Below are positions 18,870-27,701 of a DNA stretch of 64,000 nucleotides, one piece after another. Positions within the stretch are counted from its first letter, which is position 1; each line of letters opens with the position of its first letter. The position numbers and the translations under genes were made by a program. Source of the stretch: Aequorivita sinensis. GTDB taxonomy: Bacteria > Bacteroidota > Bacteroidia > Flavobacteriales > Flavobacteriaceae. The notes under the pieces are model-generated. The model worked only from the letters and a program-made list of their open reading frames with translations. It was not told the origin of the DNA and made no database searches. The stretch spans positions 62,001 to 126,000 of the forward strand of contig NZ_VDMC01000001.1 of the NCBI RefSeq assembly GCF_006346335.1, in the 5' to 3' direction.

Positions 18870-19754
18870 ATGAAATCGTTTGCTACAATTTTCATTTTAT
18901 TTTTTCTCATTTCTACACCATCACTAATCGCCCAACAAAATTATAATGTTGACGGCCAAACCTACACTTTAAAAACTGAGGTTGAAGGTCCCTTGACTTT
19001 ACTTTGGAACACTTTAGATGGAAATTACAGGTATTTTTTAAAGCAAAATGTAGAAGTGGTTGAACTGAAAAACACTAAAGAAGATGGTAATTATCAAGAA
19101 GAATACAAAGTTGTTTTAGCAGAAAAAACTAAAGGAAGTGGAATAGATACCGAAAGTTTAAAGTTTAACTTATCAAGCCTCCACAACTATTTTGTGGAAT
19201 ACAATCAAAAAATTGATCCAAATTTTACAGATGAAAAGACAAATACCAATATACAGTTAAGACTTGGAGGTTTTGCCGGAGTTTCAAACAGTGTTTTTAC
19301 AAATAACATAAACGACGCCCTTCATCCTGTGGTAGGTGTTGATTTTGAAATATTTGAAGAAGTGAAATTAAAAAGACACGCATTAGTCTTCCGATTCAAG
19401 CAAACTTTTGAAAGTAGCGATCACAAATACTCAGCTTCTCAACTTTCATTAAATTACCGATTTAAGTTTGTAAAAACTTCAAAGTTTGACGCCTTTGTGA
19501 ATTGTAAACTAGCTTCATTTACTTATTCTACCAAAGAAATAACTTATGTAATAGAAACTAATCCACCGATGATTATAAACGAAACAAATTCTGGAAGCGA
19601 TTTTAACGCTCCTATTACCTTTGGCATTGGTGCAGACTACAAAGTTGGGAAGAACTATATTACATTTAACTACAACGATATAGTAGGACTAAACGTAGAA
19701 AATAACGGAAACTTTCCAATAGACTTTACTGTTGGGTATAAGTTTAGTTTGTAA
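18870..19754 (+). CDS. Secreted protein of unknown function with a probable beta-barrel C-terminus
   Basis: A 294-residue protein with a signal peptide (residues 1-21, ending in LIAQQ). The middle (35-115) is a charged region with Glu/Lys-rich strands. The C-terminal two-thirds has alternating hydrophobic strands (QLRLGGFAGVSN, LNYRFKFV, ITFGIGADYKVG) and ends in a strand with aromatic and hydrophobic residues, FTVGYKFSL, as in outer-membrane barrels. I do not recognise the family. It stands alone, convergent with the next gene, whose stop is directly adjacent. Confidence 0.6.
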   Translation: MKSFATIFILFFLISTPSLIAQQNYNVDGQTYTLKTEVEGPLTLLWNTLDGNYRYFLKQNVEVVELKNTKEDGNYQEEYKVVLAEKTKGSGIDTESLKFNLSSLHNYFVEYNQKIDPNFTDEKTNTNIQLRLGGFAGVSNSVFTNNINDALHPVVGVDFEIFEEVKLKRHALVFRFKQTFESSDHKYSASQLSLNYRFKFVKTSKFDAFVNCKLASFTYSTKEITYVIETNPPMIINETNSGSDFNAPITFGIGADYKVGKNYITFNYNDIVGLNVENNGNFPIDFTVGYKFSL

Positions 19755-20234
19755 TTAATTAGTTTTAATAATTACAGGTAAGGTAAATTGAGTTCTTACA
19801 GGAATACCTCTTTTAAAGGCAGGGGCAACGGGACGTAGTGAATCGACACTTTCTAATATCCAAGTTTCTAATTTTGGAAATTCGCGTTGAAGTAAAGAGT
19901 CCATTTTAATATTTACAATAGTAAGTTCTCCAGCACTACTCACTTGGAAATTAACACGCACCGTATCATAAATATCCCGAGAAGCAATAATTCCTTCGTG
20001 ATTTATAGACTTATATAATTGCGAGCTTATAGTATTTATAAAACAGTCTTTTTGCTCCGGCTTCTCCAACTCATTTTCACAGTTAGAGAAAGAAGGATAA
20101 CGATCGACATCTTTCCAATCTATTGTTTTAATTTCTTCTTTAAATATAGATTCTGAAGAAACCTTTTCAGTCTCAAAAAACTGGCATGAGGCAACCGTTA
20201 GAAGAAGAAAAATTAAAAGAAAGCTGTGTTTCAT
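19755..20234 (-). CDS. Lipoprotein with a TonB C-terminal-like domain
   Basis: A 159-residue protein with a lipoprotein signal: hydrophobic segment and lipobox VASC (Cys17). After a linker come YPSFSNCENEL and KDCFINTISSQLYKSIN, a two-cysteine motif also seen in the TonB-like domain of the BlaR1-type protein at 21777-23192. The C-terminal part (VRVNFQVSSAGELTIVNI to TQFTLPVII) has the strand-helix-strand pattern of that domain. A role in envelope sensing or as an energy-transducer-like module is possible. No TonB transmembrane helix is present, so it is not a TonB protein itself. Confidence 0.65.
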   Translation of the reverse strand: MKHSFLLIFLLLTVASCQFFETEKVSSESIFKEEIKTIDWKDVDRYPSFSNCENELEKPEQKDCFINTISSQLYKSINHEGIIASRDIYDTVRVNFQVSSAGELTIVNIKMDSLLQREFPKLETWILESVDSLRPVAPAFKRGIPVRTQFTLPVIIKTN

Positions 20235-20574
20235 TTGTCTTTACTATTTCTTTTTAAAAGGACAAATGGAACATCCAAATAGACATATTGCTATATTTTA
20301 TAAATAAATAATGGATGTTCCATTTCAAAGAAAATTCAACTTGAAAAGTACAAATTTACTGAAACATAAAGGATTAATTTTTAAAGTAGTTATGGAATGT
20401 CTATAAATTAACTTCGCGCTCCTATCAATAGGTATAAAATTGGTAAAAAAAACTGACAGGTCATCGAGACCTGTCAGGTTTATTATGATTGTAAAATTTA
20501 TTCTAAACTTCAATAACTATAGTAAGAAGGATTGTTGCCTTATGCTAGCCTCCTTGCATCTAGTGTTGAGAAGT
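20235..20574. other. 340-bp intergenic region with one dispersed repeat
   Basis: No coding sequence is convincing here. The only feature is the palindromic CTGACAGGT element at 20451-20480; the rest is AT-rich and would hold the promoter of the leftward lipoprotein gene. Confidence 0.6.
20451..20480. repeat. Dispersed palindrome CTGACAGGT-N7-ACCTGTCAG
   Basis: Arms at 20453-20461 and 20469-20477 with loop CATCGAG, flanked by an A-run on the left and TT on the right. A second copy is at 23648-23683; both share TCGAGAC followed by TGTCAGGTTT. Elements of this kind are common between flavobacterial genes and may serve as terminators; here the downstream T-run is short. Confidence 0.65.
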
Positions 20575-21714
20575 TCAGTCTGTTTCAAAATGAATTTTCT
20601 TTTTCAAGTCACTTACTCTCTGTTTTCCTAGATTACGCATTATACCTTTCTCGCCAAATTGATTTAGGTAATTTTCATAATACTTTAAAACCGTCTTTTT
20701 ATCCTTAAAATAATTATCTGCAGCTACAGCTAAATTATATAAAGCCATTTCATTATTCGGATTATTTGCCAACGCTTTTTTAAGTGCCGCCATCTCGTTT
20801 TTATAATCCCCTTTACGTTTATAAATGGTTGCCAACTCCAAATATTCATTAGATAAAGGAGTTTCCAACAAACCAATAGCAATATTTAAATGTTTCTTTG
20901 CTTTTTCTATTTCTTTCATTGCTCTATACAGAATCGCAACTTCGTGATGCCATTTTGGGTTTTGGTCGTCATATTTCTCAAATAAAACACCATATTGTTC
21001 TAAAGCCTTTTCAAACTGCATTGTTTTAGTATAAGCCTCGGCTAGATTTTCATGTAAAGAAATATAACTATCTCCATTCGAAGTCAAAATTGAATAGGTG
21101 TCAATTGCTTTGTGGTACTCTTTGGTATGAAACTCTTTTAAGGCTCGTAACGTAAGAAACCTAGAACTGTTTTGATCTACTAACAATCCATTCTCAATAA
21201 AAGGAACTGCCGCTTCGAACTTTCTATTCTCAACATAATTCCTCGCAATTTTATAACTGGCGTTGACATTACCTTCATCCATGGAATAAGCTTGCAGAAA
21301 TAAATCAATTGCTGTCGAATCCTTTTGAAACTCTTTCACGAGACCTCTTTCATATATAAAATTTGGGTTGTTTGGAAAACGAGAATTTAAGTTTTGAAGG
21401 ATACTATCGGCTAGTTTAAAATTTGAAATCTTTACTAACATTTTAGCATATTCAAATTCGGTTATGAGGTTGGAGTTGTTTTTCGTAATTGCCTTTTTAT
21501 AATAGCGTTCTGCACTGCTATAGCTTCCTATCTTTTCATAGCAATTAGCGACTTCCGAAAATCGATTTGCTTTGAGAAAGTATGGAATTGCCTTATTGTA
21601 TTCTCCAATTGTAAAAAGACTGTCTCCTTTTTTTGAAACTGTTAAAGTCGAAACAGATTGCGCTTCGGCTTTAAAAAATAGTACTATAAAAATGAGAATT
21701 AGGCTGTTTTCCAT
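20575..21714 (-). CDS. Secreted tetratricopeptide-repeat (TPR) protein
   Basis: A 379-residue protein with a signal peptide (about 1-18, ending FKAEAQS) and about nine TPR-like helical pairs along its length, for example GEYNKAIPYFLKAN, GSYSSAERYYKKAI, KEYHKAIDTYSIL and GDYKNEMAALKKALANNPNN. It probably works as a periplasmic protein-protein scaffold. It has the same orientation as the upstream BlaI/BlaR1-type pair but is separated from it by a strong terminator. Partner unknown. Confidence 0.8.
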   Translation of the reverse strand: MENSLILIFIVLFFKAEAQSVSTLTVSKKGDSLFTIGEYNKAIPYFLKANRFSEVANCYEKIGSYSSAERYYKKAITKNNSNLITEFEYAKMLVKISNFKLADSILQNLNSRFPNNPNFIYERGLVKEFQKDSTAIDLFLQAYSMDEGNVNASYKIARNYVENRKFEAAVPFIENGLLVDQNSSRFLTLRALKEFHTKEYHKAIDTYSILTSNGDSYISLHENLAEAYTKTMQFEKALEQYGVLFEKYDDQNPKWHHEVAILYRAMKEIEKAKKHLNIAIGLLETPLSNEYLELATIYKRKGDYKNEMAALKKALANNPNNEMALYNLAVAADNYFKDKKTVLKYYENYLNQFGEKGIMRNLGKQRVSDLKKKIHFETD

Positions 21715-21726
21715 TTGGCTGAATTT

Positions 21727-21764
21727 TAAAAAGGCCCCAAAGGTTTTTGAAACCTTTGGGGCCT
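21727..21764 (-). terminator. Strong intrinsic terminator of the blaI/blaR1-like operon
   Basis: Perfect 15-bp arms AGGCCCCAAAGGTTT (21732-21746) and AAACCTTTGGGGCCT (21750-21764) around a 3-nt loop, with a T-run on the minus strand just after the stem (A-run 21728-21732 on the plus strand). It lies 13 bp past the stop of the M56 gene. Confidence 0.9.
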
Positions 21765-21776
21765 AGGTATTGCTTT

Positions 21777-23192
21777 TTATTCCACAACATCAAAAACAAT
21801 AGGCAAGGAATACAAAACGCCAACTTTTTCACCTTTCTGCTCGCCAGGCTTCATTTGTGGCAGTAAATTTACTACACGCATAGCTTCCGCCTCTAATTCT
21901 GGATGTTTTGCTCGAGCGCGAACATCAGTTACATTTCCAGTTTTATCAATTTTAAATTGAACAGCAATCCGTTGTCTTCCTGAAATATTCAAATCATTGG
22001 CAATACTCGTATTGAAATTCGAATTTATCGATTCTGCTATTTTGGTGGACATACATTTCCTCATGGTTTCATTATCACCAGAACAACCCGGATAGGCCGG
22101 CACTTGGTCGATAACGGAATAAGGGACATCTGTACCATTCTCGCCCTTCGTATCGTCTAAATATTCACTCACCGAAGTATAAACCTTATCACCTGGCTGC
22201 GCTTCCGTTGTTAGGAGTTTTAGAGCTTTTTCTTCTTCGGCAGTCATATCACCTTTTTTCATAATGGCCTCGGCAAGTTCATTAATTTTGGTCATAACTT
22301 CAGAATCAGATTGAGAAGTAGATTGTATCTCTTCTGGCTTAGGTTCATTGCTACATGATGTGTAAAACAACATGCTAAAGATTATGGGCAACAGCAGTAA
22401 ATACTTTACCTGCGCTCCTTTTTGTGATTTTGATTTTTGCAACATAATGATTCGTTTTTTGATTAATGACTGCTTGAAAAATGTATTGACAAATGAAATT
22501 TGCTCGGTTTGAAATACTTCGGAAAGAAGGTTTTGATAGTATTGTTTTTTGTCTTTATTACGCGTTATTTCAGAATCGGCTATGTACTCGTGAAGCGTGG
22601 CGATTCTATTTTGGAACATATAAACCAGTGGATTAAACCAAAAAACGATGCGAAGTAGTTCAAAATACAGCAAATCATAAGAATGTTTTTGCTGAATGTG
22701 AACTTTTTCATGTGCAATGATGCTGGCTTTGTTTTCTTCGGAAACAATTTCTCCTAGATAAATTGTGCTGAAAAATGAAAAAGTAAGATCGGTTTTGGGA
22801 AGAAGTATCAATCTCGTTCCTTTAAAGTTCTTCTTTTTTCCTGAAACGCGCAGCTTAGCTATTTTTAAAAGATTAAAGCTGAAAATAAAGGAGGTGAATA
22901 AAACGCCTATAAAATAAAGGCTACTTAATGTTGACATCCAAAATGTTGCGTTACTCCCGGCTTCCGAAGCAGTGTTTCCAAGAATTACGGCAGGTAATTG
23001 AACAACGTACTCCTGAGGAATATTCTCCTGAAGAAAATCCAAACTCACAAAGGGTAAAATAATACTCAAGGTTGGGGTGAGTAATAGATACGCTCTATTC
23101 AAATTAAAAAAAGTTTCCTTTTTTAGAAAGAGATCATAAACTGCGAGGAACAGCAGTTGAAAAACGAGTATTTGTAGAATTGTATGTATCAT
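21777..23192 (-). CDS. BlaR1-type M56 metallopeptidase sensor with TonB-like C-terminal domain
   Basis: A 471-residue membrane protein. The N-terminal half has four transmembrane segments and the M56 zinc-protease motif HEKVH (H161-H165) followed by HEYIADSE, with the third ligand Glu. After a further transmembrane segment and a Cys-containing site (about 275-285), the C-terminal region (about 355-471) carries a TonB C-terminal-like domain with VPAYPGCSGDNETMRKC and FKIDKTGNVTDV in place of the beta-lactam-binding domain of true BlaR1. It overlaps the BlaI-like repressor by 4 bp. By analogy it would sense an envelope signal and relieve repression by proteolysis; the signal is unknown. Confidence 0.85.
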   Translation of the reverse strand: MIHTILQILVFQLLFLAVYDLFLKKETFFNLNRAYLLLTPTLSIILPFVSLDFLQENIPQEYVVQLPAVILGNTASEAGSNATFWMSTLSSLYFIGVLFTSFIFSFNLLKIAKLRVSGKKKNFKGTRLILLPKTDLTFSFFSTIYLGEIVSEENKASIIAHEKVHIQQKHSYDLLYFELLRIVFWFNPLVYMFQNRIATLHEYIADSEITRNKDKKQYYQNLLSEVFQTEQISFVNTFFKQSLIKKRIIMLQKSKSQKGAQVKYLLLLPIIFSMLFYTSCSNEPKPEEIQSTSQSDSEVMTKINELAEAIMKKGDMTAEEEKALKLLTTEAQPGDKVYTSVSEYLDDTKGENGTDVPYSVIDQVPAYPGCSGDNETMRKCMSTKIAESINSNFNTSIANDLNISGRQRIAVQFKIDKTGNVTDVRARAKHPELEAEAMRVVNLLPQMKPGEQKGEKVGVLYSLPIVFDVVE

Positions 23193-23557
23193 TTTTCGGG
23201 TTTTTCTGAATTTATTTCCTTCATAATAGCTTCCATTTCCTGAATACTGACATCATTTTTCTTCATAAAAAAAGAGACCATGCTTTTAAAAGAGCCTTGA
23301 AAATAACCGTCCATCAACTTTTTCAAAGACTGATTGCTGTATTCCGATTTTTTAACTTTTGGAAAGTAAATATGTCCTCGCCCTTCCTTTCGGTAATCGA
23401 CAAAATCCTTACTCTCCAATATTCTAACAATGGTAGAAACAGTATTATATGCAGGTTTAGGTTCTGGAAGTTCATCGATAATTGATGCAACATTTGCCTC
23501 TTTTAAATCCCACAAAATTTGCATTATATCTTCTTCTGCTTTTGTTAACTGTTTCAT
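23189..23557 (-). CDS. BlaI/MecI-family transcriptional repressor
   Basis: A 122-residue winged-helix repressor, starting at the Met of MKQLTKAEEDIMQ (23557), the canonical N-terminus; the upstream in-frame codons look unrelated. Recognition-helix region AYNTVSTIVRILESKDFV and wing EGRGHIYFP are typical of BlaI/MecI. The C-terminal part would form the dimerisation helices cut by the sensor protease. Its stop overlaps the BlaR1-like start (ATGA), a classic sensor-repressor pair. Confidence 0.9.
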   Translation of the reverse strand: MKQLTKAEEDIMQILWDLKEANVASIIDELPEPKPAYNTVSTIVRILESKDFVDYRKEGRGHIYFPKVKKSEYSNQSLKKLMDGYFQGSFKSMVSFFMKKNDVSIQEMEAIMKEINSEKPEK

Positions 23558-23647
23558 TAGTAAAGAATATGAGGTTTTTATTATCAATCAAATATAACTA
23601 AAAGATTAGTTTAAACTAAGTTTTTAGTTGTTAAAATTTAAAAATAA

Positions 23648-23683
23648 AAAAACCTGACAGGTTTTCGAGACGTGTCAGGTTTG
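23648..23683. repeat. Second copy of the CTGACAGG dispersed palindrome
   Basis: Arms AACCTGACA (23651-23659) and TGTCAGGTT (23673-23681), after a run of A residues. Lies 12 bp past the nitroreductase stop, so on the minus strand it could terminate that transcript, where the A-run gives a T-run. Confidence 0.65.
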
Positions 23684-23695
23684 CTAATTAGGTTA

Positions 23696-24250
23696 TTACA
23701 ACCAAGTAGTTTTTTCTTCGATAGTAGTTTTCCTAGTTCCTTCTGGCAGTTCATCGTCGAATTTTCCTAAATAGAACAAGCCTAGGCAACGTTCTCCCTC
23801 TTCCATAGCTACATGTTGATCCATACTATTTATCACACCTGGAGAAGACCAATACGCTCCTATTTTCATGCTATGAGCAGTAAGCCACATATTTTGAACT
23901 GCCATAGCAGTTGCAGCAATTTCTTCCCATTCAGGAATACTCTCTTTTTCGTCACGCTGCATGCAAATAGCGATAACGCAACCTGCTTTCACTGGGTTGT
24001 TTAAAAACTTATTATAAGTGAATTCTGAATATTTGGCTGCGGTTTCCTTGTAATATTCTGCCATAAATTTTCCGAGAGTAGCTTGAGATTCTCCGTGAAA
24101 AACTTTAAATCGCCATGGTTCAGTTCGTCTATGCGTAGGGGCCCAATTGGCAGCTTCCAAAATTGAAAGAATTTCCTCTTTTGTTATAGGTTGGGAATTG
24201 TACTGTGCAGGAAAAACTGCACGCCGATTTTTAATTATTTCTGATATCAT
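23696..24250 (-). CDS. Nitroreductase family flavoprotein
   Basis: A 184-residue NAD(P)H-dependent FMN enzyme. Family features: the N-terminal IIKNRRAVFP, the WAPTHRRTEPWRFKVF segment that binds FMN phosphate, and the AMAVQNMWLTAHSMKIGAYW helix and loop. Shorter members like this often form dimers and reduce quinones or nitro-compounds. Transcribed alone; upstream is the gldJ stop, downstream a palindromic repeat. Confidence 0.88.
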   Translation of the reverse strand: MISEIIKNRRAVFPAQYNSQPITKEEILSILEAANWAPTHRRTEPWRFKVFHGESQATLGKFMAEYYKETAAKYSEFTYNKFLNNPVKAGCVIAICMQRDEKESIPEWEEIAATAMAVQNMWLTAHSMKIGAYWSSPGVINSMDQHVAMEEGERCLGLFYLGKFDDELPEGTRKTTIEEKTTWL

Positions 24251-24323
24251 TTATTATTTTTTGTGAAGGAAGATAACTAATGCCAAGTTGATAAAAAAAT
24301 TTAGAATTTAATAAATTCAGTTT

Positions 24324-25982
24324 CTAATTTTTGCGCTTTTTCTTACCCTGCATTTTGGATCCTACTTTAGACATTGCACATCTAAACCCAATATCATCTC
24401 TAGACATATATTCTGGTAAGTATCTACGTTGAGCTGGGTCTAACCAATATTCTCGATCTCTCCATGAACCACCCTTGTAAACACGAGTTTGATTATCTAT
24501 CAAAGTTCTCCTGTTGTTGTCTTTATCATATTCTGTATACACAGTTCCAATACTATCAATTAGAATATGGTGTCTTGGGGAATTATACATTGGACGTTGT
24601 GAGGATTCATCCTGAATTCTCTTAATTCTAGACAAAGAGTCACCATCTTTAAAATCTCGGTAATCACTCTGTGAAAAATTAAGGCGAAGATGAGTTTCCT
24701 CAATTCCAACAGGAACTTGAACTAATTCGCCTGGAAAATGCTTTGGAACCAAATTCCCATTAGGAAGCGTATCATATACAATAGAGTCTAATGGAATAAC
24801 ATTGTAAGTCCCATCGGCATTTCTAGATGGTTTTGTAAAAACATTCCCTCTGTAGTAATTAAAATCATTGTAATCTTTTTCAATAATTGGCCTATAAACA
24901 TCAGCAACCCACTCCGAAACATTTCCAGCCATATCGTATAGTCCAAAATCATTGGCTGGGTAACTTTTTACGGGAGCAGTAATATCTGCATTATCATCAC
25001 TCCAACCTGCAATTCCGCCATAATCACCTTGTCCTTGTTTAAAATTTGCCAGTTGATCTGCTTTATTCTTTCGTTTCCCTGAACGGGTATAACTACCATT
25101 CCAAGGATATTTTTTTCTACCTTTAAATGAATTGTATTCTCGAATGCCAACTAAACCTAAAGCTGCGTATTCCCATTCAGCTTCTGTAGGAAGTCTGTAC
25201 GTTGGAAGCAATAAACCATCTTTGCGTTGTACAAATAACTGAGTACGCTCTGCACCCACTAAGGTACTATCATTACGAAGCTCTAATAATGCTTTAGATT
25301 TTTTACCTCCGTGAAGAATAGAGTCATTTCCACCATAGGTTAAGGTAGGCGCTGCAAAATAAGTTTCCGTATCAAAAGTTTCATCTCCCTTTATATGCAA
25401 ACGCGCATCTTTAGGTATCATTCCAGCTTCTTCGAGTAATAGTTCATTAACTCTATTGGTTCGCCATTTACAGAAATTAACTGCTTGCAACCAATTCACC
25501 CCCACTACTGGATATTCAGAATAAGCTGGATGACGCAGATAGTTGTAAACCATATCTTCATTAAAACCAAGTGGATTTCGCCATACCATAGTATCGGGAA
25601 CAGCGCTAGGGTAGATATTTTTATAAAGTTCGATACTCGGAGGGAAAACACGCTTTGTCCAATCCAAATATTCTAAATACATTAAGTTGGTAACTTCGGT
25701 TTCGTCCATGTAGAAAGACATCACGTGATGTTGAGTGGGTGTATTATTCCAATCGCCCATTGGATCGTCTTGTACTCGCCCCATTGTAAAAGTACCTCCT
25801 TCAATAAAAACTAGGCCTGGACCTGTTTCTTGCACATTTATTTTTCCCTTATAATTCTTAGAAAAGACTCCTTTTCCACCTATCATTTTCCAACCTGTGG
25901 CACGCGATCTATTTTTATAATCAGTATCAGTTGAACAGGAAACCAGTAAAGCCAAAAGAAAAACAAGTAACAATCGATACAT
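24324..25982 (-). CDS. gldJ: Gliding motility lipoprotein GldJ (FGE-sulfatase-like)
   Basis: A 552-residue outer-membrane lipoprotein with lipobox LVSC (Cys16). A formylglycine-generating-enzyme (SUMF1)-like domain follows: FIEGGTFTMGRVQDD, MDETEVTNLMYLEYLDW, RLPTEAEWEYAALG, ADVYRP and a terminal GGSWRDREYWLDPAQRRYLPE with IGFRCAM. Both GldJ and GldK have this fold; the length and the large insert in the sulfatase-like domain fit GldJ better. In Flavobacterium johnsoniae GldJ is needed for gliding and stabilises the gliding/T9SS machinery. A 265-bp gap separates it from the divergent mrp gene. Confidence 0.8.
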   Translation of the reverse strand: MYRLLLVFLLALLVSCSTDTDYKNRSRATGWKMIGGKGVFSKNYKGKINVQETGPGLVFIEGGTFTMGRVQDDPMGDWNNTPTQHHVMSFYMDETEVTNLMYLEYLDWTKRVFPPSIELYKNIYPSAVPDTMVWRNPLGFNEDMVYNYLRHPAYSEYPVVGVNWLQAVNFCKWRTNRVNELLLEEAGMIPKDARLHIKGDETFDTETYFAAPTLTYGGNDSILHGGKKSKALLELRNDSTLVGAERTQLFVQRKDGLLLPTYRLPTEAEWEYAALGLVGIREYNSFKGRKKYPWNGSYTRSGKRKNKADQLANFKQGQGDYGGIAGWSDDNADITAPVKSYPANDFGLYDMAGNVSEWVADVYRPIIEKDYNDFNYYRGNVFTKPSRNADGTYNVIPLDSIVYDTLPNGNLVPKHFPGELVQVPVGIEETHLRLNFSQSDYRDFKDGDSLSRIKRIQDESSQRPMYNSPRHHILIDSIGTVYTEYDKDNNRRTLIDNQTRVYKGGSWRDREYWLDPAQRRYLPEYMSRDDIGFRCAMSKVGSKMQGKKKRKN

Positions 25983-26183
25983 TAGAATATTTGTTTTGTT
26001 AATGTGTGTAAGTGAATTTCTATAATCTTGGGGAACTACAATTTACATATTCGACTTTAATTTGACAAGTTATATAAAGAGGTAGTAAAAAAAATATTGA
26101 CTTCAAATATTCCTATAATTCAAGATAAATTTTTCACTTGAAACCGTAGAAAGCTATGAAAACGAAAATGAAAGAGTATCTCT

Positions 26184-26213
26184 TTAAAATACAAATCATA
26201 AAGAGTATATTTG
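26184..26213 (+). promoter_or_regulatory. Promoter of the mrp/nifU Fe-S gene cluster
   Basis: TATATTTG at 26206-26213 is an exact TAnnTTTG -7 box, 36 bp before the ATG at 26249. The -33 position reads TTA (26184-26186) at the canonical 19-bp spacing, a weak match to TTG. Confidence 0.6.
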
Positions 26214-26248
26214 CACTTTAGAATGAATCTAAATATCTCCAAATAATT

Positions 26249-27388
26249 ATGAGCATTTCAAAACAAAACATCCTTAAAGCTTTAGAGACAATAACAGTTT
26301 CTGGCGAAGGAAAAAATATGGTGGATAGCGGAGCTGTTCAGAATGTAGTAACTTTTGCCGACGAAGTTGTAGTAGATTTAAAACTAACTACGCCGGCTTT
26401 ACATATAAAGAAACGTGCAGAAGCAGATGTAATTAAAACCATTCACGAAAAAGTGGATGCTAATGCAAAAGTACAAGTTAACATAAAGGTTGAAGCACCT
26501 CAGAAACCTCAAAACCCTAATCTTATTAAGGGGAAACCTATTAAGGGAATCCAAAATATAGTTGCTGTAGCCTCTGGAAAAGGAGGAGTAGGTAAATCTA
26601 CTGTAACTGCAAATCTAGCTGTTACTCTTTCAAAAATGGGGTTCAAAGTTGGAATATTAGATGCTGATATTTACGGACCTTCTATTCCAATTATGTTTGA
26701 CGTGGCAATGGAAAAACCACTATCTGTAAATGTTGAGGGTAAAAGTAAAATGAAGCCTGTTGAAAATTACGGAATAAAAATTCTTTCTATTGGCTTTTTC
26801 ACGCAACCAGACCAAGCAGTAATATGGCGTGGACCAATGGCTGCAAAAGCGTTAAATCAGCTTATTTTTGATGCAGATTGGGGTGAATTAGACTTTATGT
26901 TATTAGATCTTCCTCCAGGAACTGGTGATATTCATTTAAGTATTATGCAATCGCTACCTATCACAGGTGCTGTTGTGGTTAGTACACCTCAAAACGTAGC
27001 ATTAGCAGATGCTCGTAAAGGTGTTGCTATGTTTAGACAAGAAAATATCGACGTACCAGTATTGGGTATAGTTGAAAACATGGCATATTTTACACCGGCC
27101 GAACTTCCAAACAATAAATACTATATATTTGGAAAAGAAGGTGCTAAACATCTTGCTGAAGACTTAAAAGTTCCTTTCTTAGGTGAAGTTCCATTGGTTC
27201 AAAGTATTCGTGAAGCAGGAGATGTTGGAAGACCAGCAGCACTACAATCGGCTACACCAATTGAAGAAGCATTTGAAGCAATAACTCGTAATGTAGTAGA
27301 AGAAACAGTTCGTAGAAACGAAAACCTTCCTCCTACTGAAGCTATAAAGATTACAACAATGGCAGGTTGCAGCGCCGTAAAAAAATAA
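26249..27388 (+). CDS. Mrp/ApbC (NBP35-type) Fe-S cluster carrier ATPase
   Basis: A 379-residue protein. An N-terminal MIP18/DUF59-like domain (1-95) is followed by a deviant Walker P-loop SGKGGVGKST (109-118), the DADIYGPSIP segment, MLLDLPPGTGD and STPQNVALAD. Mrp proteins bind and deliver [4Fe-4S] clusters. No CxxC is seen between residues 280 and 379, where many Mrp proteins have one; there is only a C-terminal AGCSAVKK, so cluster binding may differ. One base separates it from the NifU-domain gene, then come a ferredoxin reductase and a ferredoxin. Confidence 0.9.
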   Translation: MSISKQNILKALETITVSGEGKNMVDSGAVQNVVTFADEVVVDLKLTTPALHIKKRAEADVIKTIHEKVDANAKVQVNIKVEAPQKPQNPNLIKGKPIKGIQNIVAVASGKGGVGKSTVTANLAVTLSKMGFKVGILDADIYGPSIPIMFDVAMEKPLSVNVEGKSKMKPVENYGIKILSIGFFTQPDQAVIWRGPMAAKALNQLIFDADWGELDFMLLDLPPGTGDIHLSIMQSLPITGAVVVSTPQNVALADARKGVAMFRQENIDVPVLGIVENMAYFTPAELPNNKYYIFGKEGAKHLAEDLKVPFLGEVPLVQSIREAGDVGRPAALQSATPIEEAFEAITRNVVEETVRRNENLPPTEAIKITTMAGCSAVKK

Positions 27389-27389
27389 T

Positions 27390-27629
27390 ATGACAACGCA
27401 AGAATTAACTACAAAAGTACAAGAGGCATTGGACGAGATTCGACCATTTTTGCAAAACGACGGTGGTGATATATCACTGATTTCGATTGAAGATGATAAG
27501 GTGGTAAAAGTCCAATTACTGGGTGCTTGCGTAGGGTGTTCGGTTAACCAAATGACCTTAAAAAGTGGCGTAGAAATGACAATCAAAAAATATGCGCCTC
27601 AAATTGAGAAAGTCATAAACATATCTTAA
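27390..27629 (+). CDS. NifU C-terminal-domain Fe-S scaffold
   Basis: A 79-residue NifU/NfuA-type domain with FLQNDGGDISL and the cluster-binding CVGC (C47, C50). Stand-alone members act as scaffold or carrier for [4Fe-4S] clusters. It starts one base after the Mrp stop, so the two are almost certainly co-translated; Mrp lacks an obvious CxxC, which this partner could supply. Confidence 0.92.
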   Translation: MTTQELTTKVQEALDEIRPFLQNDGGDISLISIEDDKVVKVQLLGACVGCSVNQMTLKSGVEMTIKKYAPQIEKVINIS

Positions 27630-27701
27630 GATTGACAATAGTCATTTATTAAACATTTTTTCCGAACTAATTTTGAAACAAAATTTAAGAGCACCTCTTT
27701 C

